From Lachnospiraceae bacterium (GTDB lineage Bacteria > Bacillota_A > Clostridia > Lachnospirales > Lachnospiraceae): a DNA stretch of 9,182 nucleotides. The position numbers and the translations under genes are program-made. The DNA lies in NCBI GenBank assembly GCA_017620055.1, contig JAFZRD010000004.1, positions 1-9,182 on the forward strand, in the 5' to 3' direction. Positions 1-6,288 of this stretch are shown here, one piece after another; the stretch's first letter is position 1, and every line of letters begins with the position of its first letter. The notes under the pieces were generated by a model, which searched no databases, was not told the origin of the DNA, and saw nothing but the letters and a program-made list of their open reading frames with translations.

Positions 1-337
1 GGTTGTCATCAGGGAGAGATCCCTTGACGAACAGGCCGTAAGGCATGCCCGGGATGTTCCGGAGTTTGCGGGGAAAATCATCGTCGCCGTGGTTGACATA
101 ACATATACCCTTCATGCTCATTTTGATGTAGTTTTTCTCGATCAGAGAAGTATCGATCCTGCGGTCGATGATATAATCGGCGAGTTTATCCGTGATATGA
201 GGAAGAAGACGAAGCCGGTCTTCCGGCATCTCGTAAAGGGCCCGTGCTCCGCCTGCGCTTTTCACTATATCGGGAAGAGATCCGAGATAACCGTCCTGCA
301 GCGTCGCGGCCCAGTAATCGTATATTCTGTTGTCCAT
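1..337 (-). CDS. dprA: DNA-processing protein DprA, N-terminal part (cut by window edge)
   Basis: DprA (Smf) binds incoming single-stranded DNA in the cytoplasm and loads RecA onto it during natural transformation. Only the first 112 residues are in the window; the reading frame is open to position 1. Residues 1 to about 70 look like the helical N-terminal domain. The start of the Rossmann-like core follows, with the family-typical stretch around residues 88-108 (FPRKLRNIPGMPYGLFVKGS, compare the usual Y/FP..L..I..PP..L+.KG). The start is the ATG at 337-335, with an AGGAG ribosome binding site 6 nt upstream. It lies 26 nt downstream of the comM stop codon, the common comM-dprA order, so the two are probably co-transcribed. 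The signature GSR nucleotide-binding motif would lie beyond the edge. Identification is firm; completeness of the gene is unknown. Confidence 0.9.
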   Translation of the reverse strand, partial: MDNRIYDYWAATLQDGYLGSLPDIVKSAGGARALYEMPEDRLRLLPHITDKLADYIIDRRIDTSLIEKNYIKMSMKGICYVNHGDDDFPRKLRNIPGMPYGLFVKGSLPDDN

Positions 338-363
338 ATAATGCTCCTGTTCTTTAAGATATG

Positions 364-1881
364 TTAAGCAAAGCTGACTTTGAGCCGTACGGCTTCCATC
401 AGTGCTTCCGAAGATATGCTGTTTTGACCGGACAGGTCAGCGATCGTCCTGGCGACTTTCAGTACCCTGTAATACGTGCGGGCGCTCATCTCGAACTTGG
501 CCGCGAGCGATTTCATAAGGGATGACTGTTCCGGTCCGAGAGTACAGAAGTGTTCTATCTCGCGGTTCGTCATCTGCGAATTGAAACAGATGCCAAGACC
601 TTTGAAACGTTTTTTCTGGATCCTGTGTGCATTCATGATACGCTCGCGGATCGCCTTGGAACTTTCCGATGCCGTTCTTGCCTGGATATCAAAGGGCGAG
701 ACTTTCTCCGCCACGATGCAAATATCCATCCGGTCAAGGAACGGTCCCGAAATCTTGGACAGATACTTTGCCCTTACGGCTTCGTTGCAGGTGCATTTGT
801 TCATGTCCGGATAATTGCCGCACGGACAGGGGTTCATGGCGGCTACGAGCATGAAATCCGCAGGAAATGTGCATATATCACGGTTTCGCGTGATGTGGAC
901 GATACCGTCCTCCAGAGGCTGGCGGAGAGCTTCAAGTGCTTTTCTCGAGAATTCGGGTATCTCGTCGAGAAACAGGACTCCCTTGTGTGCGAGACTGACG
1001 GCACCGGGTCTCGGAACGGTTCCGCCGCCGACAAGTGATATGTCCGTGGAGGAACTGTGCGCCGCAACGAACGGGCGCGTTGTTATGAGCGGCTCGCCCT
1101 GAGTCAGGGCACCTCTGACACTGTAGATTGCCGACACGTCAAGGCACTCCTCCTCGGAAAGCGGCGGCATTATGGACGGCAGACATTTGGCTATCAGAGT
1201 CTTGCCCGCGCCGGGCGGCCCCATCATTATAAAGTTATGTAAACCCGCAACGGCGATCTCGGCACCCCTCCGTGCCATTTTCTGCCCTTTGATCTGTGCA
1301 AAATCGTGTTCGTATCTGTGCTCGGAGAGAAGATCCCTGCGCAGGTGACTTTCGATAGGTGTCAGCTCCTTCCGGCCTGTCAGGTATTCGACGGCTTCGG
1401 TAAGAGATGAGACCCCGTAAACACTTATATCTTCAACTACAGAGCCTTCACCTGAGTTGTCTGCGGGTATGATGCACTTTCTGACCCCGCGCTCCCTGGC
1501 CATGAGCATCATCGGAAGTATCCCCTTTGTGGGACAAACGGCTCCCGAAAGGGAAAGCTCTCCGGCGATGAATACATCCCCGAGAGCATCGGGACTGATG
1601 ACTTCCATACAGACAAGTATCGAGATCGCAACGGGAAGATCAAAACAGGTGCCGGACTTTTTGACGTCTCCGGGGGAAAGATTGACTGTGATTCGTGCGA
1701 CGGGAAGTGTAAATCCGGCGTTTCTTAATGCAGCGCGGACTCTGTCCTTGGCCTCTTTCACTTCACTGCCGACATAGCCAACTATGTCAAAACAGGGCAT
1801 GCCGTTAGAAATATCGGTCTCTACATGTACCGGGAAGCTCTTGATACCATGGATGCCTCCCGACAAAACGGAACAAAACAT
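364..1881 (-). CDS. comM: ComM/YifB family AAA+ ATPase (Mg-chelatase-like)
   Basis: 505 residues, the usual full length. In studied bacteria ComM is a hexameric helicase that promotes branch migration during integration of transformed DNA; older annotations call it a magnesium chelatase-like protein. Residues about 1-170 form the N-terminal ChlI/Lon-protease-like domain, with TVNLSPGDVKKSG at 65-77. Walker A is GPPGAGKT at 221-228 and Walker B is VLFLDE at 302-307. The family motif MNPCPCG is at 349-355, and with Cys363 and Cys365 it makes a likely zinc-binding cluster. The GPFLDRMD segment at 379-386 carries an arginine-finger candidate. The C-terminal helical domain ends in the motif ARTYYRVLKVARTIADL. 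The start is the ATG at 1881-1879, with AGGAGG 10 nt upstream. dprA follows directly. A consensus promoter lies about 90 nt upstream of the start. Confidence 0.95.
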   Translation of the reverse strand: MFCSVLSGGIHGIKSFPVHVETDISNGMPCFDIVGYVGSEVKEAKDRVRAALRNAGFTLPVARITVNLSPGDVKKSGTCFDLPVAISILVCMEVISPDALGDVFIAGELSLSGAVCPTKGILPMMLMARERGVRKCIIPADNSGEGSVVEDISVYGVSSLTEAVEYLTGRKELTPIESHLRRDLLSEHRYEHDFAQIKGQKMARRGAEIAVAGLHNFIMMGPPGAGKTLIAKCLPSIMPPLSEEECLDVSAIYSVRGALTQGEPLITTRPFVAAHSSSTDISLVGGGTVPRPGAVSLAHKGVLFLDEIPEFSRKALEALRQPLEDGIVHITRNRDICTFPADFMLVAAMNPCPCGNYPDMNKCTCNEAVRAKYLSKISGPFLDRMDICIVAEKVSPFDIQARTASESSKAIRERIMNAHRIQKKRFKGLGICFNSQMTNREIEHFCTLGPEQSSLMKSLAAKFEMSARTYYRVLKVARTIADLSGQNSISSEALMEAVRLKVSFA

Positions 1882-1907
1882 ATTCGGTTATCCTCCTTTT
1901 GGGTCTG

Positions 1908-1928
1908 TGCACCGACGGAATTGGTGCA
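1908..1928 (-). repeat. Short inverted repeat in the comM mRNA leader
   Basis: TGCACC (1908-1913) and GGTGCA (1923-1928) are perfect inverted copies separated by 9 bp. In the comM transcript this would make a 6-bp stem, ending 7 nt before the A-rich run that leads into the AGGAGG. It does not cover the ribosome binding site. It could be a weak leader hairpin, a protein-binding dyad, or chance. Confidence 0.35.
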
Positions 1929-1976
1929 AAAGAACTAAAAGAATGGTTGGTAAAAGATCGTAATCAGATATTTCTG

Positions 1977-2005
1977 ACTATATCCGACGCCTATGTGCAT
2001 GTCAA
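1977..2005 (-). promoter_or_regulatory. Sigma-A type promoter for comM-dprA
   Basis: Read on the minus strand, a perfect -35 TTGACA (2005-2000) is separated by exactly 17 bp from TATAGT (1982-1977, five of six matches to TATAAT). Transcription would begin near 1970 and give a leader of roughly 90 nt before the comM ATG. No competing signal of this quality was seen in the gap. Confidence is fairly high because both hexamers and the spacing fit. Confidence 0.75.
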
Positions 2006-2033
2006 GAGCAAAAATGAAGCCTTAAAAACATAT

Positions 2034-2061
2034 TTCATACAGGCAAAAATCGTGATAAACT
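2034..2061 (+). promoter_or_regulatory. Extended -10 promoter for the zinc-ribbon gene
   Basis: An extended -10 element TGATAAACT (2053-2061; hexamer TAAACT, four of six) is preceded at 16 bp by TTCATA (2034-2039, four of six to TTGACA). A second -10 option is TATTAT at 2061-2066 (five of six), but it lacks a spaced -35. Transcription would start near 2068, giving a leader of about 20 nt. It lies back to back with the comM promoter, whose -35 is only about 30 bp away. Confidence 0.5.
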
Positions 2062-2089
2062 ATTATGTTGGAAAAGAAAGAGGATTCAT

Positions 2090-2902
2090 ATGCATATCGG
2101 ATTTTGCGAAAACTGCAGATATACTGATCTTATCGAGAATATGGAGTCCGGATGCCCGAGGTGCGGCGGTGCTTTAAGCCCTATGGGACTGACCAGCGCC
2201 GAGTGGAACGCCATGTCGGATGAAGAACGGGCCGATAAGATCCGCGAGAAGTTCCCGACTCACGAGGATCTCTGGGGCCCGAGAGTCAGGACTGCGCCGG
2301 AAAATGAAGGGGCGACTCCGGAAGATGCAAAAGGCGGCGTCAGGAATCCCGATGAGCCGTGGGTAATAGAGGAGACCGCAAGTAAACCGCCTGTCGAGAA
2401 AACCGATGAATGGGACGTTGAGGAAGTTCCCGAGGAAGAGCCTGAGGAACTGATCGAAGAAGTGCCGGAGATAGTACTTGAGCCGCTTCCGGAGCAGCTG
2501 GTGGATGCGATCAAGCTGGATGCTGCGAAGCAGGAAACAGAGCAGACGGATCAAAACGAGATGCCAGTGATAACGGAACCGGAGCCGGAAAATGTGCCTA
2601 AAAATGAGCCGGATGATACCGAATATGTATTTGTCTGCTATAAGTGCAACAGTGTAGCCGGACACGACAGATCTCACGATAGATACTATTGTACGGAGTG
2701 CGGCTCAGATATGGTCGATGTCGGATACACCGTGATGCAGTGGGCGGATCTGTCCAAGGAGGAGAAGAGGAAGGTCTCCGAAAACGCCAAGATAGTGCAT
2801 ATGGTCAGCGAGATAAAGCGCGATAATTACGAGGAAAGCGAGGCTGATCACACTCCGAGCATCATCAAAGTCGTTAAAAATCCCGACTCGGACTACGGAT
2901 GA
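2090..2902 (+). CDS. Hypothetical protein with N- and C-terminal zinc ribbons
   Basis: 270 residues, no family recognised. The N-terminus has a zinc ribbon with CxxC at Cys6/Cys9 and CPRCGG at Cys22/Cys25. A second ribbon near the C-terminus uses Cys183/Cys186 and Cys201/Cys204. Each ribbon is followed by the same kind of helix: residues 32-47 (MGLTSAEWNAMSDEER) and 211-226 (VGYTVMQWADLSKEEK) share G-x-T-x3-W-x2-[ML]-S-x-E-E-[RK]. This points to an internal duplication. Between them lies about 110 residues rich in Glu, Asp and Pro, probably disordered. There is no signal peptide or membrane segment, so a cytoplasmic location is expected. The start is ATG 2090 with an AGAGGA site upstream. Its role is unknown; zinc ribbons of this kind often mediate nucleic-acid or protein contacts. 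It is followed after 71 nt by the sortase-like gene, which has its own promoter candidate. Confidence 0.8.
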   Translation: MHIGFCENCRYTDLIENMESGCPRCGGALSPMGLTSAEWNAMSDEERADKIREKFPTHEDLWGPRVRTAPENEGATPEDAKGGVRNPDEPWVIEETASKPPVEKTDEWDVEEVPEEEPEELIEEVPEIVLEPLPEQLVDAIKLDAAKQETEQTDQNEMPVITEPEPENVPKNEPDDTEYVFVCYKCNSVAGHDRSHDRYYCTECGSDMVDVGYTVMQWADLSKEEKRKVSENAKIVHMVSEIKRDNYEESEADHTPSIIKVVKNPDSDYG

Positions 2903-2910
2903 TGTGAAAA

Positions 2911-2938
2911 AATATTGAAAAACAGCGATTTTTCTATT
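2911..2938 (+). other. AT-rich stem-loop after the zinc-ribbon gene
   Basis: GAAAAA (2917-2922) and TTTTTC (2929-2934) can pair around a 6-nt CAGCGA loop. The stem can be extended across a two-base bulge by AATA (2911-2914) with TATT (2935-2938). It sits 8 nt after the stop codon and just ahead of the next promoter. It could be a weak terminator, but it lacks the GC-rich stem normally needed. Confidence 0.25.
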
Positions 2939-2965
2939 CAAAAAGCCGAACAAGTGTGATAAAAT
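2937..2965 (+). promoter_or_regulatory. Extended -10 promoter immediately before the sortase-like gene
   Basis: TGATAAAAT (2957-2965) is a perfect TG-n extended -10 with a five-of-six hexamer. TTCAAA (2937-2942) sits 17 bp upstream as a four-of-six -35. The element resembles the promoter at 2034-2061 (TTCATA, then TGATAAACT). The predicted transcription start, about 2971-2973, falls almost on the ATG at 2974, so the message would be leaderless or nearly so. Confidence 0.5.
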
Positions 2966-2973
2966 GGGGAGTG

Positions 2974-3843
2974 ATGGATAAGCAGAAGTCCTCAAAGGGC
3001 ATAATAGCTGCCATCGTGGCAGCCTGTGCAGTGATCATAGCGCTTGTTGCGGCTCTTCTTTTTTTTCTCGCAGAGAGCAACAGGGAAGCTGAAGGATCAG
3101 ACATAAACGGAACAAATGAGGCGGCGGGAATATCTACCGCAGAGCCGGCAGATGACAGCGCCGGTGTCCTCGAGAATATGATGGATCAGGCCGGACCCTC
3201 ACAGGAGGAACAGGTAAGGCCCAAAGGATGGTACGGATCATTCGAGAGCAAGGGGATTCCTGACAGGAAGACGGATCTTGGAACCTATACGCAAAGATGT
3301 CCGGACGTATATGCCATCATTGATATTCCGGGAACAGACATAGATGAACCGATAGCATACTGCGAGGATGCGGTGGAACCGTTCTGGTTTTCGCACGACA
3401 TGGACGGCAATCCGAGCAAAAAGGGAATGATCATCACCGATTCGATGAATGCGGGAGACTTTTCCGACCCGGTGACGCTCATATACGGACAGAGTCCTGA
3501 TGACGGAACGTTGTTTTCGCAGCTGACACGGTTCAGGGATGCGGGATTTTTCGAACAAAACGACAGGATCAACATATATGTTGACGATGCCGAACTTGTA
3601 TATGTCATATATGCATGTTTCATCGGCTCGAACGAGCACATACTCGTGAGCAATGATTTTCATGACCCGATAGGGTTCATGAGTTTTATGGATTCTATAG
3701 GGGAGACACGTGACCTGTCAATGAACATCAGGGAAGAGGCCAAACCGGTTCTCGGCGATCACGTGATCGCGCTTGTCACACATTGCGGTGACGAGAGCAA
3801 GAGATTGTTCGTATATGCGACACTCAAAGAAGTGAGATATTAG
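2974..3843 (+). CDS. Membrane-anchored class B sortase-like protein, catalytic His replaced by Gln
   Basis: 289 residues. A single N-terminal membrane segment spans about residues 9-33. A low-complexity linker follows to about residue 85, then an extracytoplasmic sortase-like domain from about 105. Family landmarks are DVYAIIDIPGTDIDEPI (111-127), GMIITDS (151-157), LIYGQSPDDGTLF (169-181) and a C-terminal ALVTHCGDESKRLFVYATL (266-284). Active class B sortases have YGH at the third position of the central motif, TC near the end and a downstream Arg. Here Gln173 stands in for the His. Cys271 follows His270 rather than Thr, and Arg277 is a candidate for the Arg. Transpeptidase activity is therefore doubtful; a structural or binding role is an inference. 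The start is ATG 2974. An in-frame GTG at 2956 has no ribosome binding site and overlaps the -10 element. LCP gene follows after 10 nt. Confidence 0.8.
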   Translation: MDKQKSSKGIIAAIVAACAVIIALVAALLFFLAESNREAEGSDINGTNEAAGISTAEPADDSAGVLENMMDQAGPSQEEQVRPKGWYGSFESKGIPDRKTDLGTYTQRCPDVYAIIDIPGTDIDEPIAYCEDAVEPFWFSHDMDGNPSKKGMIITDSMNAGDFSDPVTLIYGQSPDDGTLFSQLTRFRDAGFFEQNDRINIYVDDAELVYVIYACFIGSNEHILVSNDFHDPIGFMSFMDSIGETRDLSMNIREEAKPVLGDHVIALVTHCGDESKRLFVYATLKEVRY

Positions 3844-3853
3844 GGGAGCTGAA

Positions 3854-4981
3854 ATGTCAAAAGATATATCGGGCAAAAAGGGAATGCCCGGCTGGGCAAA
3901 GGCGATACTGATCACCTTGTCCGTGATAATCGGAATACTCGTACTGCTGTGCGCGATCGCATACAGAAAGTGGCAGCGGGCGGATTATCTGACGGCCGAC
4001 ATGTTCAAGGCGGGTGAGAACAATGTGATCCCTGTTCAGAAGATAAACCGGCTTGATGAGTCCAAGGAGAAGAAGGTCCGCAAGGGTTATGACGAGAACG
4101 CCGCGATAACTTTTAACGGGCAGAGATACAGGTATAATGACAACCTCATAAACATACTTGTTATTGGTGTCGATGATTACAGGTACAAGGACATCGTGGA
4201 GAACGATCCGAATCCGTACCAGGCCGATACGATCATCGTCGGAACGATAGATGCGGTCAAGAAGACCGTGAGTTTCCTGGCGATCCCCAGAGATACCGTG
4301 ACAAACATCAAGGTGCTCGACTTGAATGACCGTGTTGCGACAACACGTAAAGGCCCCATCGCGATCCAGCACAGTTTCGGAACACAGGGGGAGAAGACGA
4401 ACGAGGCCGTTGCCGAAACGGTTAGCGAGCTTCTCTATAATCTGCCGATCTACAGATACGTTGCGATAGACATCTCGGCGATACCGGATATAAATGATTC
4501 GCTCGGAGGTATAACGGTGGATATCACCGAGGATTTGACGAAGTGGAATCTGCGCATGAAGGAAGGCGAGAAGGATTATCTGCTCAAGGGCGATGACGCC
4601 GTGATCTTCGTTGCAAGAAGAGACACGGATATAGATGATTCAGCGATGGGCAGGATGAAACGGCAGGTTCAGTACATGAAGAAACTGTTCCCCGCGTTCA
4701 AAGCCGAGACTGCACGAAACATAGCATATCCGATAACTCTTTACAAATCCGAGGCGGATAAGGTCGCGACGAACCTAACGCTCGATGAGATGACTTATCT
4801 CGCAAAGCTGCTCCTTGACCTGAATCTTGACGAGAACAGGATCGCATCGGTTCCCGGCGAGATGAAGAGGATCGAGGAAGGCGAGATAGAGGGTTACGAT
4901 TATGAAATGGGATTCATAGTTGACGAGGATGCCCTCAAGCAGCTGATAATTGACAGATATTACGTTCCTACGGAAGAATGA
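3854..4981 (+). CDS. LytR-CpsA-Psr (LCP) family protein
   Basis: 375 residues. LCP proteins transfer anionic or capsular glycopolymers from lipid carriers to peptidoglycan at the outer membrane face. A cytoplasmic stub is followed by one membrane segment (about 16-37). The LCP domain spans about 98-280: INILVIGVDD (99-108), ADTIIVG (124-130), AIPRDT (143-148), a GGITVDI strand (218-224) and GRMKRQ (266-271). The core Asp and Arg residues for pyrophosphate-lipid binding are mostly present. Two usual positions differ: the common R-x-DT reads QADT, and the common R-x-R of the late motif reads RRD (255-257). Function is still likely, but substrate preference may be shifted. The start is ATG 3854, with GGGGAG 5 nt upstream that begins in the preceding stop codon, so translation is probably coupled to the sortase-like gene. 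Confidence 0.9.
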   Translation: MSKDISGKKGMPGWAKAILITLSVIIGILVLLCAIAYRKWQRADYLTADMFKAGENNVIPVQKINRLDESKEKKVRKGYDENAAITFNGQRYRYNDNLINILVIGVDDYRYKDIVENDPNPYQADTIIVGTIDAVKKTVSFLAIPRDTVTNIKVLDLNDRVATTRKGPIAIQHSFGTQGEKTNEAVAETVSELLYNLPIYRYVAIDISAIPDINDSLGGITVDITEDLTKWNLRMKEGEKDYLLKGDDAVIFVARRDTDIDDSAMGRMKRQVQYMKKLFPAFKAETARNIAYPITLYKSEADKVATNLTLDEMTYLAKLLLDLNLDENRIASVPGEMKRIEEGEIEGYDYEMGFIVDEDALKQLIIDRYYVPTEE

Positions 4982-4989
4982 TACAAACA

Positions 4990-5005
4990 TTAACAGTTTT
5001 GTTAA
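4990..5005 (+). repeat. Inverted repeat just upstream of the secreted-protein ribosome binding site
   Basis: TTAACA (4990-4995) and TGTTAA (5000-5005) form a perfect 6-bp dyad with a GTTT spacer. It lies directly before the AAGGAG site at 5007-5012. In RNA it is a small AT-rich hairpin that leaves the ribosome binding site free; in DNA it could be an operator. The arms are in the opposite order to the Rex consensus, so Rex is not suggested. Confidence 0.35.
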
Positions 5006-5019
5006 GAAGGAGAATAACT

Positions 5020-5529
5020 ATGAAAAAGATCAAAACACTTGTAGCACTTTGCGCGGTATTCGCAATGCTGTTCTCAACTGTTGCGATGGCGGCACCCAGT
5101 CCCGTGGCAGGAACCGTTACGGTGACGATACCCGGAAGCGGCGGTTCTTCCGCGGCACAGATCAAGGTTCCTTCCGAGCAGGATATAAAGACGCTCGGGG
5201 ACTTCATCTCCGCAAATGCGGCTGCGTCGGGAATGACGGCGAACGTCAAGGGCACGATCGAGATCGTAGCTCCCGCGAACTATAAGGGAGGAGACGTACC
5301 GGTAGTATTTGCGGCTGCAGGACTTCCCAACGGCGCTGCGAACGTATTCGCGTACATTATCGGACCCAAGGGTAAGATCATAATCGTTCCCTGCACAGTC
5401 CGTAACGGTTACATCGGATTCGTTGCACCCGTGCTCGGACCTGTTGCCATAGTTCAGCTCACACCTGCCGCACAGACGGCTGCAAATGCGACAAATCCGG
5501 CAGCGGCTGTTCCCGCAACGCTTCACTGA
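5020..5529 (+). CDS. Small secreted protein of unknown function
   Basis: 169 residues. A textbook signal peptide (MKKIKT, then a hydrophobic core) ends at AMA-A, around residues 23-24, giving a mature protein of about 145 residues. The mature part is rich in Ala, Gly, Pro and Val, with alternating beta-type segments. NGYIGFVAPVLGPVAIVQL near residue 130-148 resembles the closing strand of beta-sandwich domains common in Firmicutes surface proteins; that likeness is judged by eye. There is one cysteine and no LPxTG-like signal, no hydrophobic C-terminus and no lipobox, so release or non-covalent wall binding is expected. The start is ATG 5020 with AAGGAG 7 nt upstream. An upstream in-frame ATG at 4978 would add 14 residues before the signal peptide and lacks a site. 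It lies between the LCP and phosphatase genes. Confidence 0.85.
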   Translation: MKKIKTLVALCAVFAMLFSTVAMAAPSPVAGTVTVTIPGSGGSSAAQIKVPSEQDIKTLGDFISANAAASGMTANVKGTIEIVAPANYKGGDVPVVFAAAGLPNGAANVFAYIIGPKGKIIIVPCTVRNGYIGFVAPVLGPVAIVQLTPAAQTAANATNPAAAVPATLH

Positions 5530-5534
5530 GGAAG
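5527..5534 (+). promoter_or_regulatory. Ribosome binding site that sets a TTG start for the phosphatase gene
   Basis: TGAGGAAG overlaps the stop codon of the secreted-protein gene and sits 8 nt before TTG 5543. That start gives the family-typical N-terminus MIDIHSHALPG. An in-frame ATG at 5486 lies 44 bp inside the previous gene with no site, and the GTG at 5534 abuts the site with no spacing. Confidence 0.65.
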
Positions 5535-5542
5535 TGCCCGGG

Positions 5543-6265
5543 TTGATAGATATTCACAGTCACGCCCTTCCGGGCGTGGATGACGGAGCGCGGGATACGG
5601 AGACTGCGATAGAAATGCTCCGTATCATGTATGATGAGGGGATCACGGAGGCGATCCTGACCCCCCATTACCACCGCGGTCACATGCAGAAAGACATAGC
5701 GACCGTCAGGAGCCGCTTCGACGAGCTGGCATACAGAGCAAAAGAGGACGATGTGGCATCACATATCAGACTGCATCTCGGGTGTGAACTCTACTACTAT
5801 CCGAGTGCGGTCGAGTGGCTTGAGGAAGGCAGGGTGTCTTCAATGGCCGGATCCGATTATGTTCTTCTCGAGTTCGGTTATACGATGGAGAAACGTACGA
5901 TCATCGAAGGGGTATCGAACGTTGTCAGGGCCGGTTACAGACCGATAATCGCGCATGTAGAGCGCTATGAGGGCCTGAAGTTCAAGCCGGAAAATGTAAG
6001 GGAACTTGTTGAGTGCGGCGCATACATTCAGGTCAATTCCGAATCGGTAGGCAGGGGATTCGGAAGCAGGAGATTCGTATCGAAACTTCTTCGTGAGGAT
6101 CTTGTCCACTTTGTCGCGACTGATGCTCATGACACGGGATCGCGAAGACCGCGTCTTCGGTCGGCGGCAATGTATATTCATAAACACTTCGGGGAGGAAG
6201 CTTGCAGGAGGATTTTTACAGATAATCCTGCGCTGGTTGCGGAAAACGGATATATTCCGCGTTAA
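5543..6265 (+). CDS. cpsB: CpsB/YwqE-type PHP-domain protein-tyrosine phosphatase
   Basis: 240 residues from the TTG start, close to the family norm. These manganese-dependent cytoplasmic phosphatases remove phosphate from the tyrosine tail of the partner kinase and so control capsule or exopolysaccharide output. Metal-ligand motifs of the PHP fold are in order: DIHSHALPGVDDGA (3-16), LTPHYH (40-45), GCELYYY (80-86), LLEF (108-111), IIAHVERY (133-140), IQVNSESV (158-165) and VATDAHD (191-197). All expected His, Asp and Glu ligands appear intact, so an active enzyme is expected. The upstream secreted-protein gene ends 13 nt before the start, and the adaptor gene starts 23 nt after its stop. 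Phosphatase, adaptor and kinase in this order match the streptococcal cpsB-C-D arrangement, which is the basis of the symbol. Confidence 0.9.
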   Translation: MIDIHSHALPGVDDGARDTETAIEMLRIMYDEGITEAILTPHYHRGHMQKDIATVRSRFDELAYRAKEDDVASHIRLHLGCELYYYPSAVEWLEEGRVSSMAGSDYVLLEFGYTMEKRTIIEGVSNVVRAGYRPIIAHVERYEGLKFKPENVRELVECGAYIQVNSESVGRGFGSRRFVSKLLREDLVHFVATDAHDTGSRRPRLRSAAMYIHKHFGEEACRRIFTDNPALVAENGYIPR

Positions 6266-6288
6266 CAGATAATTAAGAGGGGCATCAT

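Noticed and set aside
550..1038. Plus-strand open frame of 162 codons inside comM
   Set aside because: It is the shadow of a strongly conserved minus-strand gene, and its product has no domain signal.
1899..2177. Open frame of 92 codons on the plus strand between comM and the zinc-ribbon gene
   Set aside because: It begins with TTG inside the comM ribosome binding site region, lacks its own site, crosses both divergent promoters and overlaps the well-supported gene at 2090 in another frame.
2174..2677. Long open frame antisense to the zinc-ribbon gene
   Set aside because: The low-complexity Glu and Pro codons of the sense gene create stop-free antisense frames. There is no ribosome binding site and no recognisable protein features.
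2956..2973. GTG at 2956 as start of the sortase-like gene
   Set aside because: There is no ribosome binding site upstream and the codon lies within the extended -10 promoter element.
4950..4987. Perfect TTGACA at 4950-4955 as a promoter for the secreted-protein gene
   Set aside because: It lies in the LCP coding sequence (codons for Ile-Asp-Arg). No -10 hexamer is found at 15-19 bp; the nearest candidate, TACAAA at 4982, is 26 bp away.
4990..5005. Rex redox-regulator site
   Set aside because: The arms are TTAACA then TGTTAA, the reverse order of the Rex consensus (TGTTAA-type arm first).
5486..5542. ATG at 5486 as start of the phosphatase gene
   Set aside because: It would overlap the secreted-protein gene by 44 bp, has no ribosome binding site, and adds 19 residues not seen in the family, whose members begin MIDIHSH.
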